From: B25-G16 sp964549945
Lineage (GTDB): Bacteria; Desulfobacterota; DSM-4660; Desulfatiglandales; B25-G16
Direction: 5' to 3'
Assembly: GCA_964549945.1 (NCBI GenBank)
Contig: CAZJXD010000008.1
Location: 1-64,000, forward strand
Length of the DNA stretch: 64,000 nt
The position numbers were made by a program, and so were the translations under genes. The notes beneath the pieces are model-generated. The model saw nothing but the letters and a program-made list of their open reading frames with translations, was not told the origin of the DNA and searched no databases. This document shows, one piece after another, positions 1-7,923 of this stretch; within the stretch, counting starts at the first letter, position 1; every line of letters starts with the position of its first letter.

Positions 1-14
1 CATCGTAGTCATAG

Positions 15-302
15 TCATTGTATACGGTGAATATCTTTACCACCGCCCCCTTTGCCCCGCCCTTTGCACAAACGGGCGAGGCGATAACTGAACTCAAGAT
101 CACCAGGAATAAACGGAAAGTTTATGCCGGTCCCGTAGCCGAGCTCCACAACGCAGTCTCCCCGTTTAAGCCGTAAGAGGTTTACTGCACCTAAACGATA
201 GGCTTTACGAATACCAATCAGTCCATAGAGCTTCAAAACGAAGTTGTAATACCTCGCTCCAGAGTCATAACTAGAGCAGATCTCTTGCTTTGAGAGCGCC
301 AC
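15..302 (-). pseudogene. Truncated SAM-dependent methyltransferase
   Basis: The 95-residue frame begins like a small class I methyltransferase: a YDSGARYYN opening similar to UbiE-type enzymes and a glycine-rich SAM-binding stretch VVELGYGTGINF around residues 51-62. After GINFPFI the similarity stops and the frame ends in a low-complexity basic/glycine tail (GRGKGGGGK), so motifs II-IV of the Rossmann fold are missing. Complete family members have about 200 residues. I read this as a broken 5' fragment. The window edge is only 14 bases past the stop, so it cannot be excluded that the remainder continues in another frame outside the window. Confidence 0.6.
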
Positions 303-411
303 CGTTTACATCCTTATCTCATTGCCGTTGAGCGGTATTGACACCGAACCAGATCGCATACGCGACACTGGCGTCAATCCTTCGCAGCGCCGAGGAAAAA
401 GAGACTATATT

Positions 412-1179
412 CTACTCCCCGTTACTCGCTCGGGTTGTGAGATTTGTAGTCCTCAGCAGACGGTCAAAGCGAAGGGTGGGGATTCCGAACAGGGGATAGT
501 TCCGCTCCACGTGTCCGATGCCGAGGCCGAGAGTACCGAGACTGCAAAACATTTGCGCCGCGTCGAAAAAATCGTTGAATCCATAGGGGGCGACATCATA
601 ATCGGCAAACGCCATAAAAGATATCTTTCGACCGTCCATCAAACGTTGAAAATGAGGGTGGGTTATCACCAAGAATTGGAGCCCTTCAGAGCCAAGGCCC
701 GTTTCTTTGTCAAAACACTTACGAGCCTGTGCTACTGAAAGAGTTTGGTATTTTTTTCCCAGCTGCAGCTTCGCGAAATAGAAACCCTTGGGTCTACCCG
801 GCGCTCCGGGACGTAGCCGCATATCATCTGGCCTATCGAAATCAATGTATTCGCACTGCCATGTCTTCCTCCACTTCCCCTTGCGGGCATACTCCCAGGC
901 CAGTTTTCCAGAAAGCACCGGGTCGGCATTCCCCAAACCATCATCCCCAAAGCCGTAGAACAGGGCTACCCCACTAAAACGTTCACGCCGATCTATTTCA
1001 GCTAATAAAGGGGGAGAATCGATGGTTTCAAATTCCTCTTCCATAATGCCCCAGTGCATTTTGCGATTAGCCTTATGCCAGGCCTTGATCTGTTCGTTAA
1101 TAGGGAGAATCAAATGGTTCTGTCCCTCAGGGTTTTCCCTGTGGAACAGAACCCTACACGAAGGAATAAGTCTCATCAT
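412..1179 (-). CDS. Conserved hypothetical protein, 255 aa
   Basis: I do not recognise the family. The protein is soluble, with no signal peptide or membrane segment, rich in aromatic residues (FYGFGDDGLG, HPHFQRLMDG, FADYDVAPYGFNDFFDAAQ) and has the look of a conserved globular protein rather than a shadow frame. The start is ATG at 1179 preceded by GAGG about nine bases upstream. It reads away from the NfeD/YHS/ZraP cluster start and sits 55 bases downstream of the NfeD-like gene on the same strand, so it could be the last gene of that transcript. The opposite-strand frame overlapping its 3' third is judged a shadow. Confidence 0.6.
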   Translation of the reverse strand: MMRLIPSCRVLFHRENPEGQNHLILPINEQIKAWHKANRKMHWGIMEEEFETIDSPPLLAEIDRRERFSGVALFYGFGDDGLGNADPVLSGKLAWEYARKGKWRKTWQCEYIDFDRPDDMRLRPGAPGRPKGFYFAKLQLGKKYQTLSVAQARKCFDKETGLGSEGLQFLVITHPHFQRLMDGRKISFMAFADYDVAPYGFNDFFDAAQMFCSLGTLGLGIGHVERNYPLFGIPTLRFDRLLRTTNLTTRASNGE

Positions 1180-1234
1180 GGCTCAAACCTCATCATATTT
1201 TAGACATCCCCTTATAGGTTTTCTTGCTGTACCC

Positions 1235-1591
1235 TTATTCCATGATACTTTCATCAGGTATCTCGACCACCAAGAGTCCTAATCCCTGAAATCCAATAAT
1301 CATGACTTGTTCCCCTTTTGGAAGCCATTTTCCTTCAGTCATTGCATCCCAGATCTCACTGGCATATTCGATCTTTCCTTGTGGGTCGATGTCCTCGACC
1401 ACAAGGCCCCTCTTTCCCACCATTTCCTCTTGACCTGTCTGAACTTTTGATCGCATTGCTTGAAAGACCTTAAAATAGAGAAACAAGGAGATCGCAAAAA
1501 TAAAGAGGTAAACGGGCAGAGCAGTGCCTAGAGGCAAGATCCAGAAGACTGGTAATGCGAAAACGGGCAAAAAGAAGATTAAGTGACACAT
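1235..1591 (-). CDS. NfeD-like membrane protein
   Basis: About 118 residues: two closely spaced hydrophobic helices at roughly residues 3-24 and 26-42, then a C-terminal domain of the NfeD/OB-fold type (MVGKRGLVVEDI, GEQVMIIGFQGLGLLVV). NfeD domains sit next to membrane proteases or flotillin-like proteins and are thought to assist membrane quality control; no such partner is adjacent here. A longer frame opens at 1750 but would overlap the YHS gene by more than 130 bases, so the ATG at 1591, 22 bases after the YHS stop, is preferred although its ribosome site is weak. Co-transcription with YHS and ZraP-like genes suggests an envelope or metal stress role (inference). Confidence 0.7.
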   Translation of the reverse strand: MCHLIFFLPVFALPVFWILPLGTALPVYLFIFAISLFLYFKVFQAMRSKVQTGQEEMVGKRGLVVEDIDPQGKIEYASEIWDAMTEGKWLPKGEQVMIIGFQGLGLLVVEIPDESIME

Positions 1592-1613
1592 AGTCTTTAT
1601 TGCATTCCCAGGC

Positions 1614-1901
1614 TCAGTGACATGATGGTCGCTCTCCAAAGAGTTCCTTGTTTGCCTTTGCCATTCGCCTGAGATACCGTCCCCACCGTCCCGCAGGCCA
1701 GATATGCTTGACAGGCTTGGATTCCAGATACTTTTCAGGGTTTTTCTCAAAGGCCCTGCGGCAGGCCTGGGCGCAAAAGTAGTAGTCTTTTCCTTGATAA
1801 GAAGTGATCAGGTTTGTTTTCATCGGGTCCACCTTCATGTGGCAGACCGGATCAATCATAGGCTGTTCCGCAGTATTAGTTGTTGTTGCTAGTCGTGCCA
1901 T
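1614..1901 (-). CDS. YHS domain protein
   Basis: A 95-residue protein with a YHS domain at residues 15-60: DPVCHMKVDP, then YYFCAQACRRAFEKNPEKYL. The two conserved cysteines and the phenylalanine/proline pattern are those of the domain found in metal-handling proteins and at the N-termini of copper/zinc ATPases, where it is thought to bind metal. The C-terminal 35 residues are basic and unlike the domain. A strong ribosome site (AAAGGAGG) lies seven bases before the ATG at 1901. It is second in the ZraP-like/YHS/NfeD-like group transcribed leftward. Confidence 0.8.
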   Translation of the reverse strand: MARLATTTNTAEQPMIDPVCHMKVDPMKTNLITSYQGKDYYFCAQACRRAFEKNPEKYLESKPVKHIWPAGRWGRYLRRMAKANKELFGERPSCH

Positions 1902-1995
1902 GGTTAACCCTCCTTTCTTTGGATTAAGGAAGTTACTCCTGGTACTCTTAGATCATAAACGGGGGTGAAGTGTGGTCCACCCCCGTACGCTTTGT

Positions 1996-2514
1996 TTAAT
2001 CCCAGCAACTGCCAGGGCCGTAACCTCCCCTGTGCCAGCCGAAGCCCATGCCAGGACCCATGCCAGGACCATAGCCTTCCATGTGACGTCCGTAATAACC
2101 CCTGCCGTATGCTCTGCCGAATCGTAGGTCAGGGTTTATTTTACGGGCCTCCAGCTCGTAGCTGAGCCGTTTCGCACCCAGTGCGGTCCGAAGATCACCG
2201 ATCTCTTTTTGAAGGGCCTTGGCCTTTTCCAGATCAGGATTCGGGCTATTGAGCAGTGCATTGAGTTCATCCGACTTTGTCCGGATCTCATCTCTGAGGT
2301 TGGCCGTTTCAGCGTAGAACTTTCTGTCAAGCGCTGCGAGCTGGCTCCGCTGCTCCTCGGTTATGTTCCCGTAGCCTCGCTCATAGTAACCGCCCCTGGC
2401 CCAGGGACCCATCATGGGATGGCCGCTTCCCCAATCATGGGCCCAGGCGTAAACAGGAACTGCTAACGCGCCGATCAATAATGCAATTGCCAGTGTTTTA
2501 GTTAGTGGTCTCAT
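1996..2514 (-). CDS. zraP: Periplasmic heavy-metal sensor/ZraP-like protein
   Basis: A 172-residue exported protein: signal peptide at residues 1-25 ending near VYAWAHD, a Gly/Tyr/Met-rich stretch, then the LTXXQ-like helical core (NITEEQRSQLAALDRKFY, residues 50-67, and ALQKEIGDLRTALG, 99-112) typical of the ZraP/CpxP/Spy family. A C-terminal tail rich in Gly, Met and His (GMGPGMGFGWHRGGYG) could bind metal. Family members are periplasmic zinc-binding chaperones. Start ATG at 2514 has a perfect ribosome site TAAGGAGG. A sigma-54-type promoter lies about 90 bases upstream, matching the known sigma-54 control of E. coli zraP. No ZraSR-like two-component pair is visible in this window. Confidence 0.85.
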   Translation of the reverse strand: MRPLTKTLAIALLIGALAVPVYAWAHDWGSGHPMMGPWARGGYYERGYGNITEEQRSQLAALDRKFYAETANLRDEIRTKSDELNALLNSPNPDLEKAKALQKEIGDLRTALGAKRLSYELEARKINPDLRFGRAYGRGYYGRHMEGYGPGMGPGMGFGWHRGGYGPGSCWD

Positions 2515-2604
2515 CGCTCTACCTCCTTATAGTGTAATTTCTCTTCCCCATCCTTTTCGGAGTGGGATAGTTCATGGTGGTTTTCACCAGTTGGTTTTTA
2601 TAAT

Positions 2605-2620
2605 AGCAAAGTATATGCCA
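2605..2620 (-). promoter_or_regulatory. Sigma-54-type (-24/-12) promoter before the ZraP-like gene
   Basis: On the minus strand the sequence TGGCATATACTTTGCT matches the sigma-54 consensus: GG and GC dinucleotides separated by exactly 10 bases, with TGGCA and TTGCT blocks. It overlaps an inverted repeat TGCCAC-att-GTGGCA (2616-2630). A possible sigma-70 promoter lies just upstream (TTGACA at 2666-2661, TACATT at 2644-2639, 16-base spacer). Predicted transcription start is near 2594, giving an 80-base leader before the strong ribosome site. Confidence 0.65.
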
Positions 2621-2949
2621 CATTGTGGCAATAAACGGAATGTAATACTTCTTATGCTTATGTCAAGCGATGTATAAAGAAGGCATTGATATAGCGGGCC
2701 CCCTACCTCATTCAGTTTACTGAATTCAGGCTAAAATACCCGGAGCTGTTGATCGAAAAATGGATACAAAGTATACAATCCAGGGTTAGAAGGGTATCCA
2801 GATGGGTAAAAAGTATCCAGAGCTACAATGGCTTTGAGGTGGCGCGTCTTCGCTGCGGCCATTTCAAGGATGATTCGTGCTATAGCCTACTTCACTAATG
2901 AAAAGCTTAGGGGGCATTAATCTACAAACGATAGAGAGCCAAGGCATAT

Positions 2950-2977
2950 GCCCGCCCCGTGCCTGGTCGGGACGGGC
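2950..2977. other. GC-rich hairpin in the 2515-3149 intergenic region
   Basis: Ten-base arms GCCCGCCCCG and CGGGACGGGC pair with a single mismatch around an 8-base loop. There is no following T run, so it is not a classical terminator, and I could not match it to a known riboswitch. It lies 170 bases upstream of the toxin-antitoxin pair. The rest of 2670-2949 shows no gene or clear element to me. Confidence 0.4.
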
Positions 2978-3119
2978 AAGGCTATGGGTTTCAACCATCC
3001 TCGAAAGAGGTACTAAAACATGAAACGTTAAAGATCTAAAAGGTCAATCTGGAAGCAATGAATAGTAGATATTATGGTTTCAGTATATACTATACGTTCA
3101 CAGGGAAAATACTTGACTT

Positions 3120-3150
3120 TGACGTACATTAGGGATTAACCTATACGTCA
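3120..3150 (+). promoter_or_regulatory. Operator/promoter at the antitoxin start
   Basis: An imperfect inverted repeat with arms TGACGTA (3120-3126) and TACGTCA (3144-3150), plus inner TAGG/CCTA, ends on the A of the antitoxin ATG. An 8-base direct repeat CTATACGT occurs at 3090-3097 and 3141-3148. A TTGACT box at 3113-3118 precedes the repeat. This is the expected place for autorepression by the ribbon-helix-helix antitoxin with its toxin. Confidence 0.5.
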
Positions 3151-3389
3151 TGAATACGAAACTTACATTGCGAATGGAAGAGGCCGTTGTGCAGAAGGCC
3201 AAAATGGAGGCAAAGCGCCGGGGTAAATCCGTATCCCGTATGGTAGCCGAATTTATTGAGTCAATCGGTTCTCGACCGGTTACCGAAAAGCCCCTGCCAC
3301 CGACGACGGCTTCACTAATCGGGATCCTGAAGGGGAAAAGGGTCTCGGAAGCTGATTACAAGGCGCATCTCCGGGAGAAGTACCTTTGA
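3150..3389 (+). CDS. Ribbon-helix-helix antitoxin (DUF6364-like)
   Basis: 79 residues. The N-terminus MNTKLTLRMEE is a beta strand typical of ribbon-helix-helix DNA-binding antitoxins, followed by the helix VVQKAKMEAKRRGKSVSRMV and a helix AEFIESI. The C-terminal half (TTASLIGILKG, DYKAHLREKYL) would wrap the toxin. The stop codon overlaps the start of the PIN toxin by four bases (ATGA-type overlap), showing translational coupling. It probably represses its own operon through the inverted repeat at its start codon. Confidence 0.8.
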   Translation: MNTKLTLRMEEAVVQKAKMEAKRRGKSVSRMVAEFIESIGSRPVTEKPLPPTTASLIGILKGKRVSEADYKAHLREKYL

Positions 3390-3799
3390 AAGTGATCCTG
3401 GATACCAATGTCGTGCTTGATGTGCTGCTTGCGCGTGAGCCTTTTGTACGGACTGCGGTGGCCATATTTTGTCTCGTCGAGGAGTCTCAAATTGACGCGT
3501 TTCTTTGTGCTACGACCATCACAACGGTGGACTACCTGCTTACCCAGTCCCTTTCAGTCTCCAAAGCGCGGGATGTCCTGCGGAAACTCATCGGCCTCTT
3601 TGAAATTGCCACTGTAAACAGGCCAGTGATCGAGCGCGCCCTCGGGAGCAAGATCCACGATTTCGAGGATGCGGTGCTGGACGAGGCCGGTCAAATGGCC
3701 GGGGTTGATTCTATTGTCACCAGAAATACGAAGGACTTCGCAGGGTCTGCCCTGAAGGTCTTCGAACCCTCCGAATTCTTGGCTCAGTTCAATAGATAG
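3386..3799 (+). CDS. vapC: PIN-domain toxin (VapC family)
   Basis: 137 residues with the full PIN acidic set: D6 in the opening ILDTNVVLD, the pair E94/D95 in HDFEDAVL, and D117 in VTRNTKDF. PIN toxins are magnesium-dependent ribonucleases that cut tRNA or rRNA and stop growth until the antitoxin is restored. The sequence is intact over the usual length, so the toxin is probably active. It follows the antitoxin with a four-base overlap. The neighbouring genes are unrelated, as is common for mobile toxin-antitoxin modules. Confidence 0.88.
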   Translation: MKVILDTNVVLDVLLAREPFVRTAVAIFCLVEESQIDAFLCATTITTVDYLLTQSLSVSKARDVLRKLIGLFEIATVNRPVIERALGSKIHDFEDAVLDEAGQMAGVDSIVTRNTKDFAGSALKVFEPSEFLAQFNR

Positions 3800-3917
3800 C
3801 AACTGCAAACCAGCGGCTTCAGGGCGAAGCGGCAAGAGGAAAGCATGTTTTTGCCAAGCTTTTCACTATAAGGAAGATTCTACAATCGGTTCATAGCGGA
3901 GATCGGCGAGCTCGGTT

Positions 3918-4082
3918 CTAGCTCTTTTTGGAGGTGATAGACTGAAAGGGGGTAACCTGCTGCCGTACCTTGGTGCTCTTGCACTTCGGGCACGTGAATT
4001 TCTTCTTTTCATACTCGGAAAACGGCATGGTGAGCGTAAAGGGCCTCCTGCACTTCTCACAGATAAACTCGTATACAGGCAT
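3918..4082 (-). CDS. FmdB-type zinc-ribbon protein, 54 aa
   Basis: Small frame starting with ATG at 4082: MPVYEFICEKC at the N-terminus, then a second CPKC pair near residues 33-36, and a TAG stop at 3918-3920. Two CxxC knuckles after an MPxYE opening define the FmdB family of small regulatory zinc ribbons. It has the normal family length. It is a separate gene from the second FmdB protein at 7068-7259, with which it shares the opening but not the tail. Function of most FmdB proteins is unknown. Confidence 0.75.
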   Translation of the reverse strand: MPVYEFICEKCRRPFTLTMPFSEYEKKKFTCPKCKSTKVRQQVTPFQSITSKKS

Positions 4083-4163
4083 GTTCAATCTCCTCTGTAT
4101 GGGATCAACAGAAGCTCAGGCATGAAAAAATGATACGGTTTTCGCCTTCTATTATCAACGATC

Positions 4164-4550
4164 TTAGAGGGTCTCTTTTATCTCAAACAAGTTCCCGTCG
4201 AAATCCGCTACGAATGCGAGAAACGTATCGCCCTTTGGAATACGGCGCACCTCAAGGCCGTTTTCATGGCACTTCTTGAGAAATGAATCTCTGTCTTCAA
4301 TCTCAATGCAAAGGTGTATAAAAGGGTCCTTCCCTCCCGGGGGTTCCTCCGCCACGAATACCTCAACCGCAAGTCCATCATTGCTATAGGAGATAACAAG
4401 GCATCGCTGAGAGGTGTGAAATATTCGCTCCGTGAAATCCTCGGGAAGCTCCAAGGTTTTGATCTTCGCCAACCCCAGGATTCCCTCGTAGAATCGGTCT
4501 GCCCTTTCCTGGGAACTGCACACCAGGCCCACGTGATGCAATCTCATCAT
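4164..4550 (-). CDS. VOC family (glyoxalase/dioxygenase fold) protein
   Basis: 128 residues forming one VOC module pair. Likely metal ligands are H5 or H6 in LHHVGLV, E63 in LAVEVFV, H79 in FIHLCIEI and E123 in NLFEIKE, in the usual order for glyoxalase I, methylmalonyl-CoA epimerase and related enzymes. The segment DFDGNLFEI is the typical C-terminal signature. The substrate cannot be told from sequence. The gene stands alone between the FmdB gene and the secreted FN3 protein. Confidence 0.8.
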   Translation of the reverse strand: MMRLHHVGLVCSSQERADRFYEGILGLAKIKTLELPEDFTERIFHTSQRCLVISYSNDGLAVEVFVAEEPPGGKDPFIHLCIEIEDRDSFLKKCHENGLEVRRIPKGDTFLAFVADFDGNLFEIKETL

Positions 4551-4907
4551 TTCTCCTCCGTGCCTTTAGTATACTGCGGCATATTCCATGCTTTTTTTGC
4601 ATGATCTCATCATAAGACCCCTTTATCTCCGATCGAAAAGCAGGCTGCTATCGAAATCTATAACTCAAGGGGCATATATTCCTGCCGGATGCCAAGACTT
4701 CACGGTTCGTAGATTAACTGCCCTACACTTAAAATGAAAGGATTTTCACTGGAGCTGAAGCATTTTTTTGTGCGGCTGCCGGATCAAACTACGGATTACG
4801 ACTTTACCCGACCTTGTGATATACTGATCTTTTAATCCGGCGTCCACTACAAGGAGCACCTGAATGGCTTATTTAATCCGTAAAATCAAGATGAAAAGGA
4901 GATTCGT
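4551..4907. other. Intergenic region, no gene seen
   Basis: 357 bases between divergent genes. A short stem CATGC/GCATG around a T run lies near 4588-4606, just upstream of the VOC gene. A possible -10 box TATACT sits near 4828. The last 20 bases hold the ribosome site AAAGGAG for the FN3 protein. Nothing else is recognisable. Confidence 0.4.
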
Positions 4908-6818
4908 ATGGAGGCCAAAAGAACAAAGATGATCCATAGGCTTTTCCTCTATATCTTCCTCTCATGTGTTCTCGCCTTCGGAGCGATAAGTATTCTCGGC
5001 TCAGGAGGCGGTAGTGGAGGAGGAGAGAGCAGCACCGGTAATGCGACAGGGAATACAGGCACCGATGGGGAAACCGCCAATCCGCCGTCGCCTCCCACGG
5101 GGGTAATTGCAATTGGCGGAGAAGGCGAGATAACCCTTAGCTGGGAGAGCGTCACAGATGCCGATTCATATACTATTTACTGGTCTGCAACCTCCGGGGT
5201 GACAAAGTTACAATGCACCATGATCTTGAATATTACCTCCACCTCTTACACGCACACGGGCCTTACGAGCGGGGTAACATACTACTATTTGGTGACCGCG
5301 GTTTCCAGCTCCGGCGAGAGCGATGAGTCCAGCGAGGTGTCGGCTACGCCAACCGGGGCCAATTCATGGGCAACCATTACCTTGGATAATAATGAGGACG
5401 CGGGAGCCGATAACTCCATAGCCATAGATTCAACAGACGGCGTGCATATCAGCTATTATGATGTAACCAACGACAGCCTCAGATACGCCACCAATGCCTC
5501 GGGCTCCTGGGTTTTTGAGACCATAGACAGCGAAGGGGTTCGGGGGTATACCTCCATAGCCGTGGACTCGAACGACAAGGTGCATATCAGCTATGCGGGC
5601 ACCGACGGCCTCAGATACGCCACCAATGCCTCGGGCTCCTGGGTAACCTCCACCATAGACAGCGTGGGTGATGTGGGGTATTACACCTCCATTGCCGTGG
5701 ATTCAAACAACGTAGTTCATATCAGCTATTACGATCTGGGCAACAAGGATCTAAAATACGCCACCAATGCCTCGGGCGACTGGGTTTCTGAAACCATAGA
5801 CAGCGTGGGTGATGTGGGGTTGTTTAACTCCATTGGCGTGGACTCGAACGACAAGGTTCATATCAGCTATAACGGCAATTTGGGTGCCCTCGGGTACGCC
5901 ACCAATGCCTCGGGCGACTGGGTTTTAGAAAGCATACTCACGGTGGATAATGGGTATTACCGCACCTCCCTCGCCGTAGACTCATCTGACCACATCCACA
6001 TATGCTATCATGACTCAACCAACGATATCCTCGGATACGCCACCAACGCCTCTGACGACTGGGCTTTTGAGACCATCAAGAGCTTTGGGGAAAGCCTGTA
6101 CGGCTATAACTCCATAGCCCTGGACTCAGCCGATCACGTGCACATCAGCTACTATGACGATGACAGCAGCAGCCTTACCTACACCACCAATGCCTCCGGT
6201 TCCTGGGCTCCCTACGAGATAGACTCATTTGGTGGCTCACAGCCACATAACTCCATCGCATTGGATTCAAACGACTGCGTACACATAAGCTATTATAATA
6301 ACACCTATCTCAAATACGCAACAAGCTGCGCGGGCACCTTGACCCCCTCGTTTCCGGCACCTACGGGTGTAGAGGCCAATGCCGGGGAAGGCTATATTGC
6401 CCTGAGTTGGCTCACTATACCCGAGGCGATCGGGTATAACATCTATTGGGCAACATCGAGTGGGGTTTCAACCACAACCTATGAAGGCAAGATCTCCTGT
6501 GTGACAACCACCTCATACACCCACACTGACCTTGCCGATAATACCTATTACTACGTGGTAACCGCGGAAACCATCTATGGCGAGGGTGATGCTTCAGAGG
6601 AGGTCAATGCCGTGCCATATACCGGCACAGGCGATGGTGGCGGCGGTGGTGGTGGCAGCGGTTGCCCCACCTACTCCGACCTATGCTACTGCGATGCGGA
6701 TGGCTGTAGTTATGGCGGGACGGTGCTCGCCTCCTGCGGGTGTCCTGACGGTACCAGCCAGTACGGTGCTCCTATCTATCTTAATGGGGTGGAATACCTT
6801 CAGTGCGTGTGCGACTAA
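4908..6818 (+). CDS. Secreted protein: two FN3 domains around a seven-repeat propeller-like core
   Basis: 636 residues. A signal peptide occupies about residues 1-30 (FLYIFLSCVLAFGAISILG) and is followed by a Gly/Ser linker. Fibronectin type III domains lie at about 64-148 and 482-568 and align with each other (GEITLSWESV / GYIALSWLTI). Between them are seven repeats of 40-50 residues, each carrying a VHISYYD-like strand and a YATNASGSW-like strand. Seven units suggest a seven-bladed beta-propeller. A Gly-rich linker leads to a C-terminal segment with eight cysteines. Ribosome site AAAGGAG supports the start. Likely extracellular or surface binding protein; ligand unknown. Confidence 0.8.
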   Translation: MEAKRTKMIHRLFLYIFLSCVLAFGAISILGSGGGSGGGESSTGNATGNTGTDGETANPPSPPTGVIAIGGEGEITLSWESVTDADSYTIYWSATSGVTKLQCTMILNITSTSYTHTGLTSGVTYYYLVTAVSSSGESDESSEVSATPTGANSWATITLDNNEDAGADNSIAIDSTDGVHISYYDVTNDSLRYATNASGSWVFETIDSEGVRGYTSIAVDSNDKVHISYAGTDGLRYATNASGSWVTSTIDSVGDVGYYTSIAVDSNNVVHISYYDLGNKDLKYATNASGDWVSETIDSVGDVGLFNSIGVDSNDKVHISYNGNLGALGYATNASGDWVLESILTVDNGYYRTSLAVDSSDHIHICYHDSTNDILGYATNASDDWAFETIKSFGESLYGYNSIALDSADHVHISYYDDDSSSLTYTTNASGSWAPYEIDSFGGSQPHNSIALDSNDCVHISYYNNTYLKYATSCAGTLTPSFPAPTGVEANAGEGYIALSWLTIPEAIGYNIYWATSSGVSTTTYEGKISCVTTTSYTHTDLADNTYYYVVTAETIYGEGDASEEVNAVPYTGTGDGGGGGGGSGCPTYSDLCYCDADGCSYGGTVLASCGCPDGTSQYGAPIYLNGVEYLQCVCD

Positions 6819-7067
6819 TAAGGGCCAAACTCGACTATTGACAAGATTACCCGCTGGATGAATCTCGGCTCACTCAACAAAGAAGGGCCTTCACGACCCG
6901 GGCGGGATAGGCGGGGAGAGGGCAGCTCCTGCCATGAACGAATTCAAAGGAGGCCCCTTAAGGGCAGGCAATTATCGAAACGAGCAGGCAGGATTTATTG
7001 AACTTAATCAATGGTCGGGGTTCGACCCCTGGACTAGGGGATACACGATCCCCTCATGCTAGAGGGC

Positions 7068-7259
7068 TCAGGTGGACCCTGTGGGACCACAGCCTATGGA
7101 AGTTGATTTACCGGAGGCAGAGCTGAAGATCGAGAGCACTCTCTTGGGCATATCCGCGTTGCACTTGGGACATCGCACCGTGCTCTCATCATCGTGGATA
7201 CTCTGGATTACCTCGAACTTCTCCTTGCACTCTCTGCATTCGTACTCATAAAGCGGCAT
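7068..7259 (-). CDS. FmdB family zinc-ribbon protein
   Basis: 63 residues: MPLYEYECRECKEKFE opening, CPKC at residues 34-37, and a Ser-rich tail ending in GCGPTG. This is a canonical FmdB family small zinc ribbon. The tail GCGP is a frequent feature of the family in anaerobic proteobacteria. It is the second FmdB gene in the window. No obvious partner gene is adjacent; the next gene downstream is an orphan and the upstream one is the broken nuclease gene. Confidence 0.85.
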   Translation of the reverse strand: MPLYEYECRECKEKFEVIQSIHDDESTVRCPKCNADMPKRVLSIFSSASGKSTSIGCGPTGST

Positions 7260-7380
7260 GTGAGATGTACCTCCGCTCTGTTTCTATCATCTTTTGGCTA
7301 CGAAAGACAAGCGGAAATGTTAGTAGGGCCTGAAGGAGGACAGTGCCCCGATCATCGAGGATTTGAGGGATACCGCCCCT

Positions 7381-7887
7381 CTACCTCCCAACCAATGCCC
7401 ACATGCCGCGTCCTGCCTTCCTGGCCTCTTCCTCTGCTCTCCGGTATGGCTCCAGATCGAGATACTTATGTAATCTTTCACTGTACACCTCAGCAAATCC
7501 CGCACGGATCATCTCGAGGTTGATGTTCCTGCCATCGAGATATAGTTCTGCCACCACTCGATCCTCCATGTCCGTGCCATAGGCCCTGACGCTGACGATC
7601 TTATTGAGGATTAATTCCTCCAAGTATCCTCTCGCTTTTTGACCAAGGCTTGCCCCTTGGCTTCCCCTTCCCCGCACGCCCTGCGGCGTGGCTATTCCGG
7701 CCAACCTGACCTCCATTACTAGGTCGTTTCAGGGAAGGCAGTCGGTATCGTAGCGCTCGGCCCTCACGGTTCTCGCATCATAGACCTCGGTGATCTTGAA
7801 TTGTCCTGCCCGGGAGAGGGCTGGCATTGCCAACGAAAGTACCGGCAGGATAACGATTAGCTCAAGGTATCTCCTCACGTGCTTCAC
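7381..7887 (-). pseudogene. Staphylococcal-nuclease-like protein interrupted by in-frame TGA
   Basis: The frame starts with GTG at 7887 (ribosome site AGGGAG), encodes a signal peptide (ELIVILPVLSLAMPALSRAG), then the start of an SNase fold, and meets TGA at codon 53 (7731-7729). The same frame continues without a shift to 7381, giving VRLAGIATPQ, SLGQKARGYLEELIL, LDGRNINLEMIRAGFAEVY and KAGRGMWAL, all family hallmarks. Catalytic positions are eroded as well: the DGDT motif is DART, GIDxPE is GIATPQ, and only the two arginines remain. Full-length readthrough product would be 168 residues. Most likely a decaying gene; readthrough cannot be excluded. Confidence 0.75.
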
Positions 7888-7923
7888 CGCTCCCTATATG
7901 TGCCTTTATCTATGAATGCTCGC

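Noticed and set aside
322..738. 138-codon frame on the plus strand
   Set aside because: Overlaps the more convincing minus-strand 255-residue protein, and lacks a ribosome site and family features.
2950..3040. Riboswitch-like leader before the toxin-antitoxin pair
   Set aside because: A strong hairpin exists, but conserved cores of c-di-GMP, fluoride, guanidine, TPP and cobalamin riboswitches are not matched.
7012..7040. tRNA-like T-arm (GGGGTTCGACCCC)
   Set aside because: The loop is too short and no acceptor, D-arm or anticodon arm can be built around it.
6819..7067. Possible gene between the FN3 protein and FmdB
   Set aside because: Only short shadow frames without ribosome sites.
7729..7731. 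TGA recoded as tryptophan genome-wide
   Set aside because: Many clearly complete genes here end with TGA, so a changed genetic code is ruled out.
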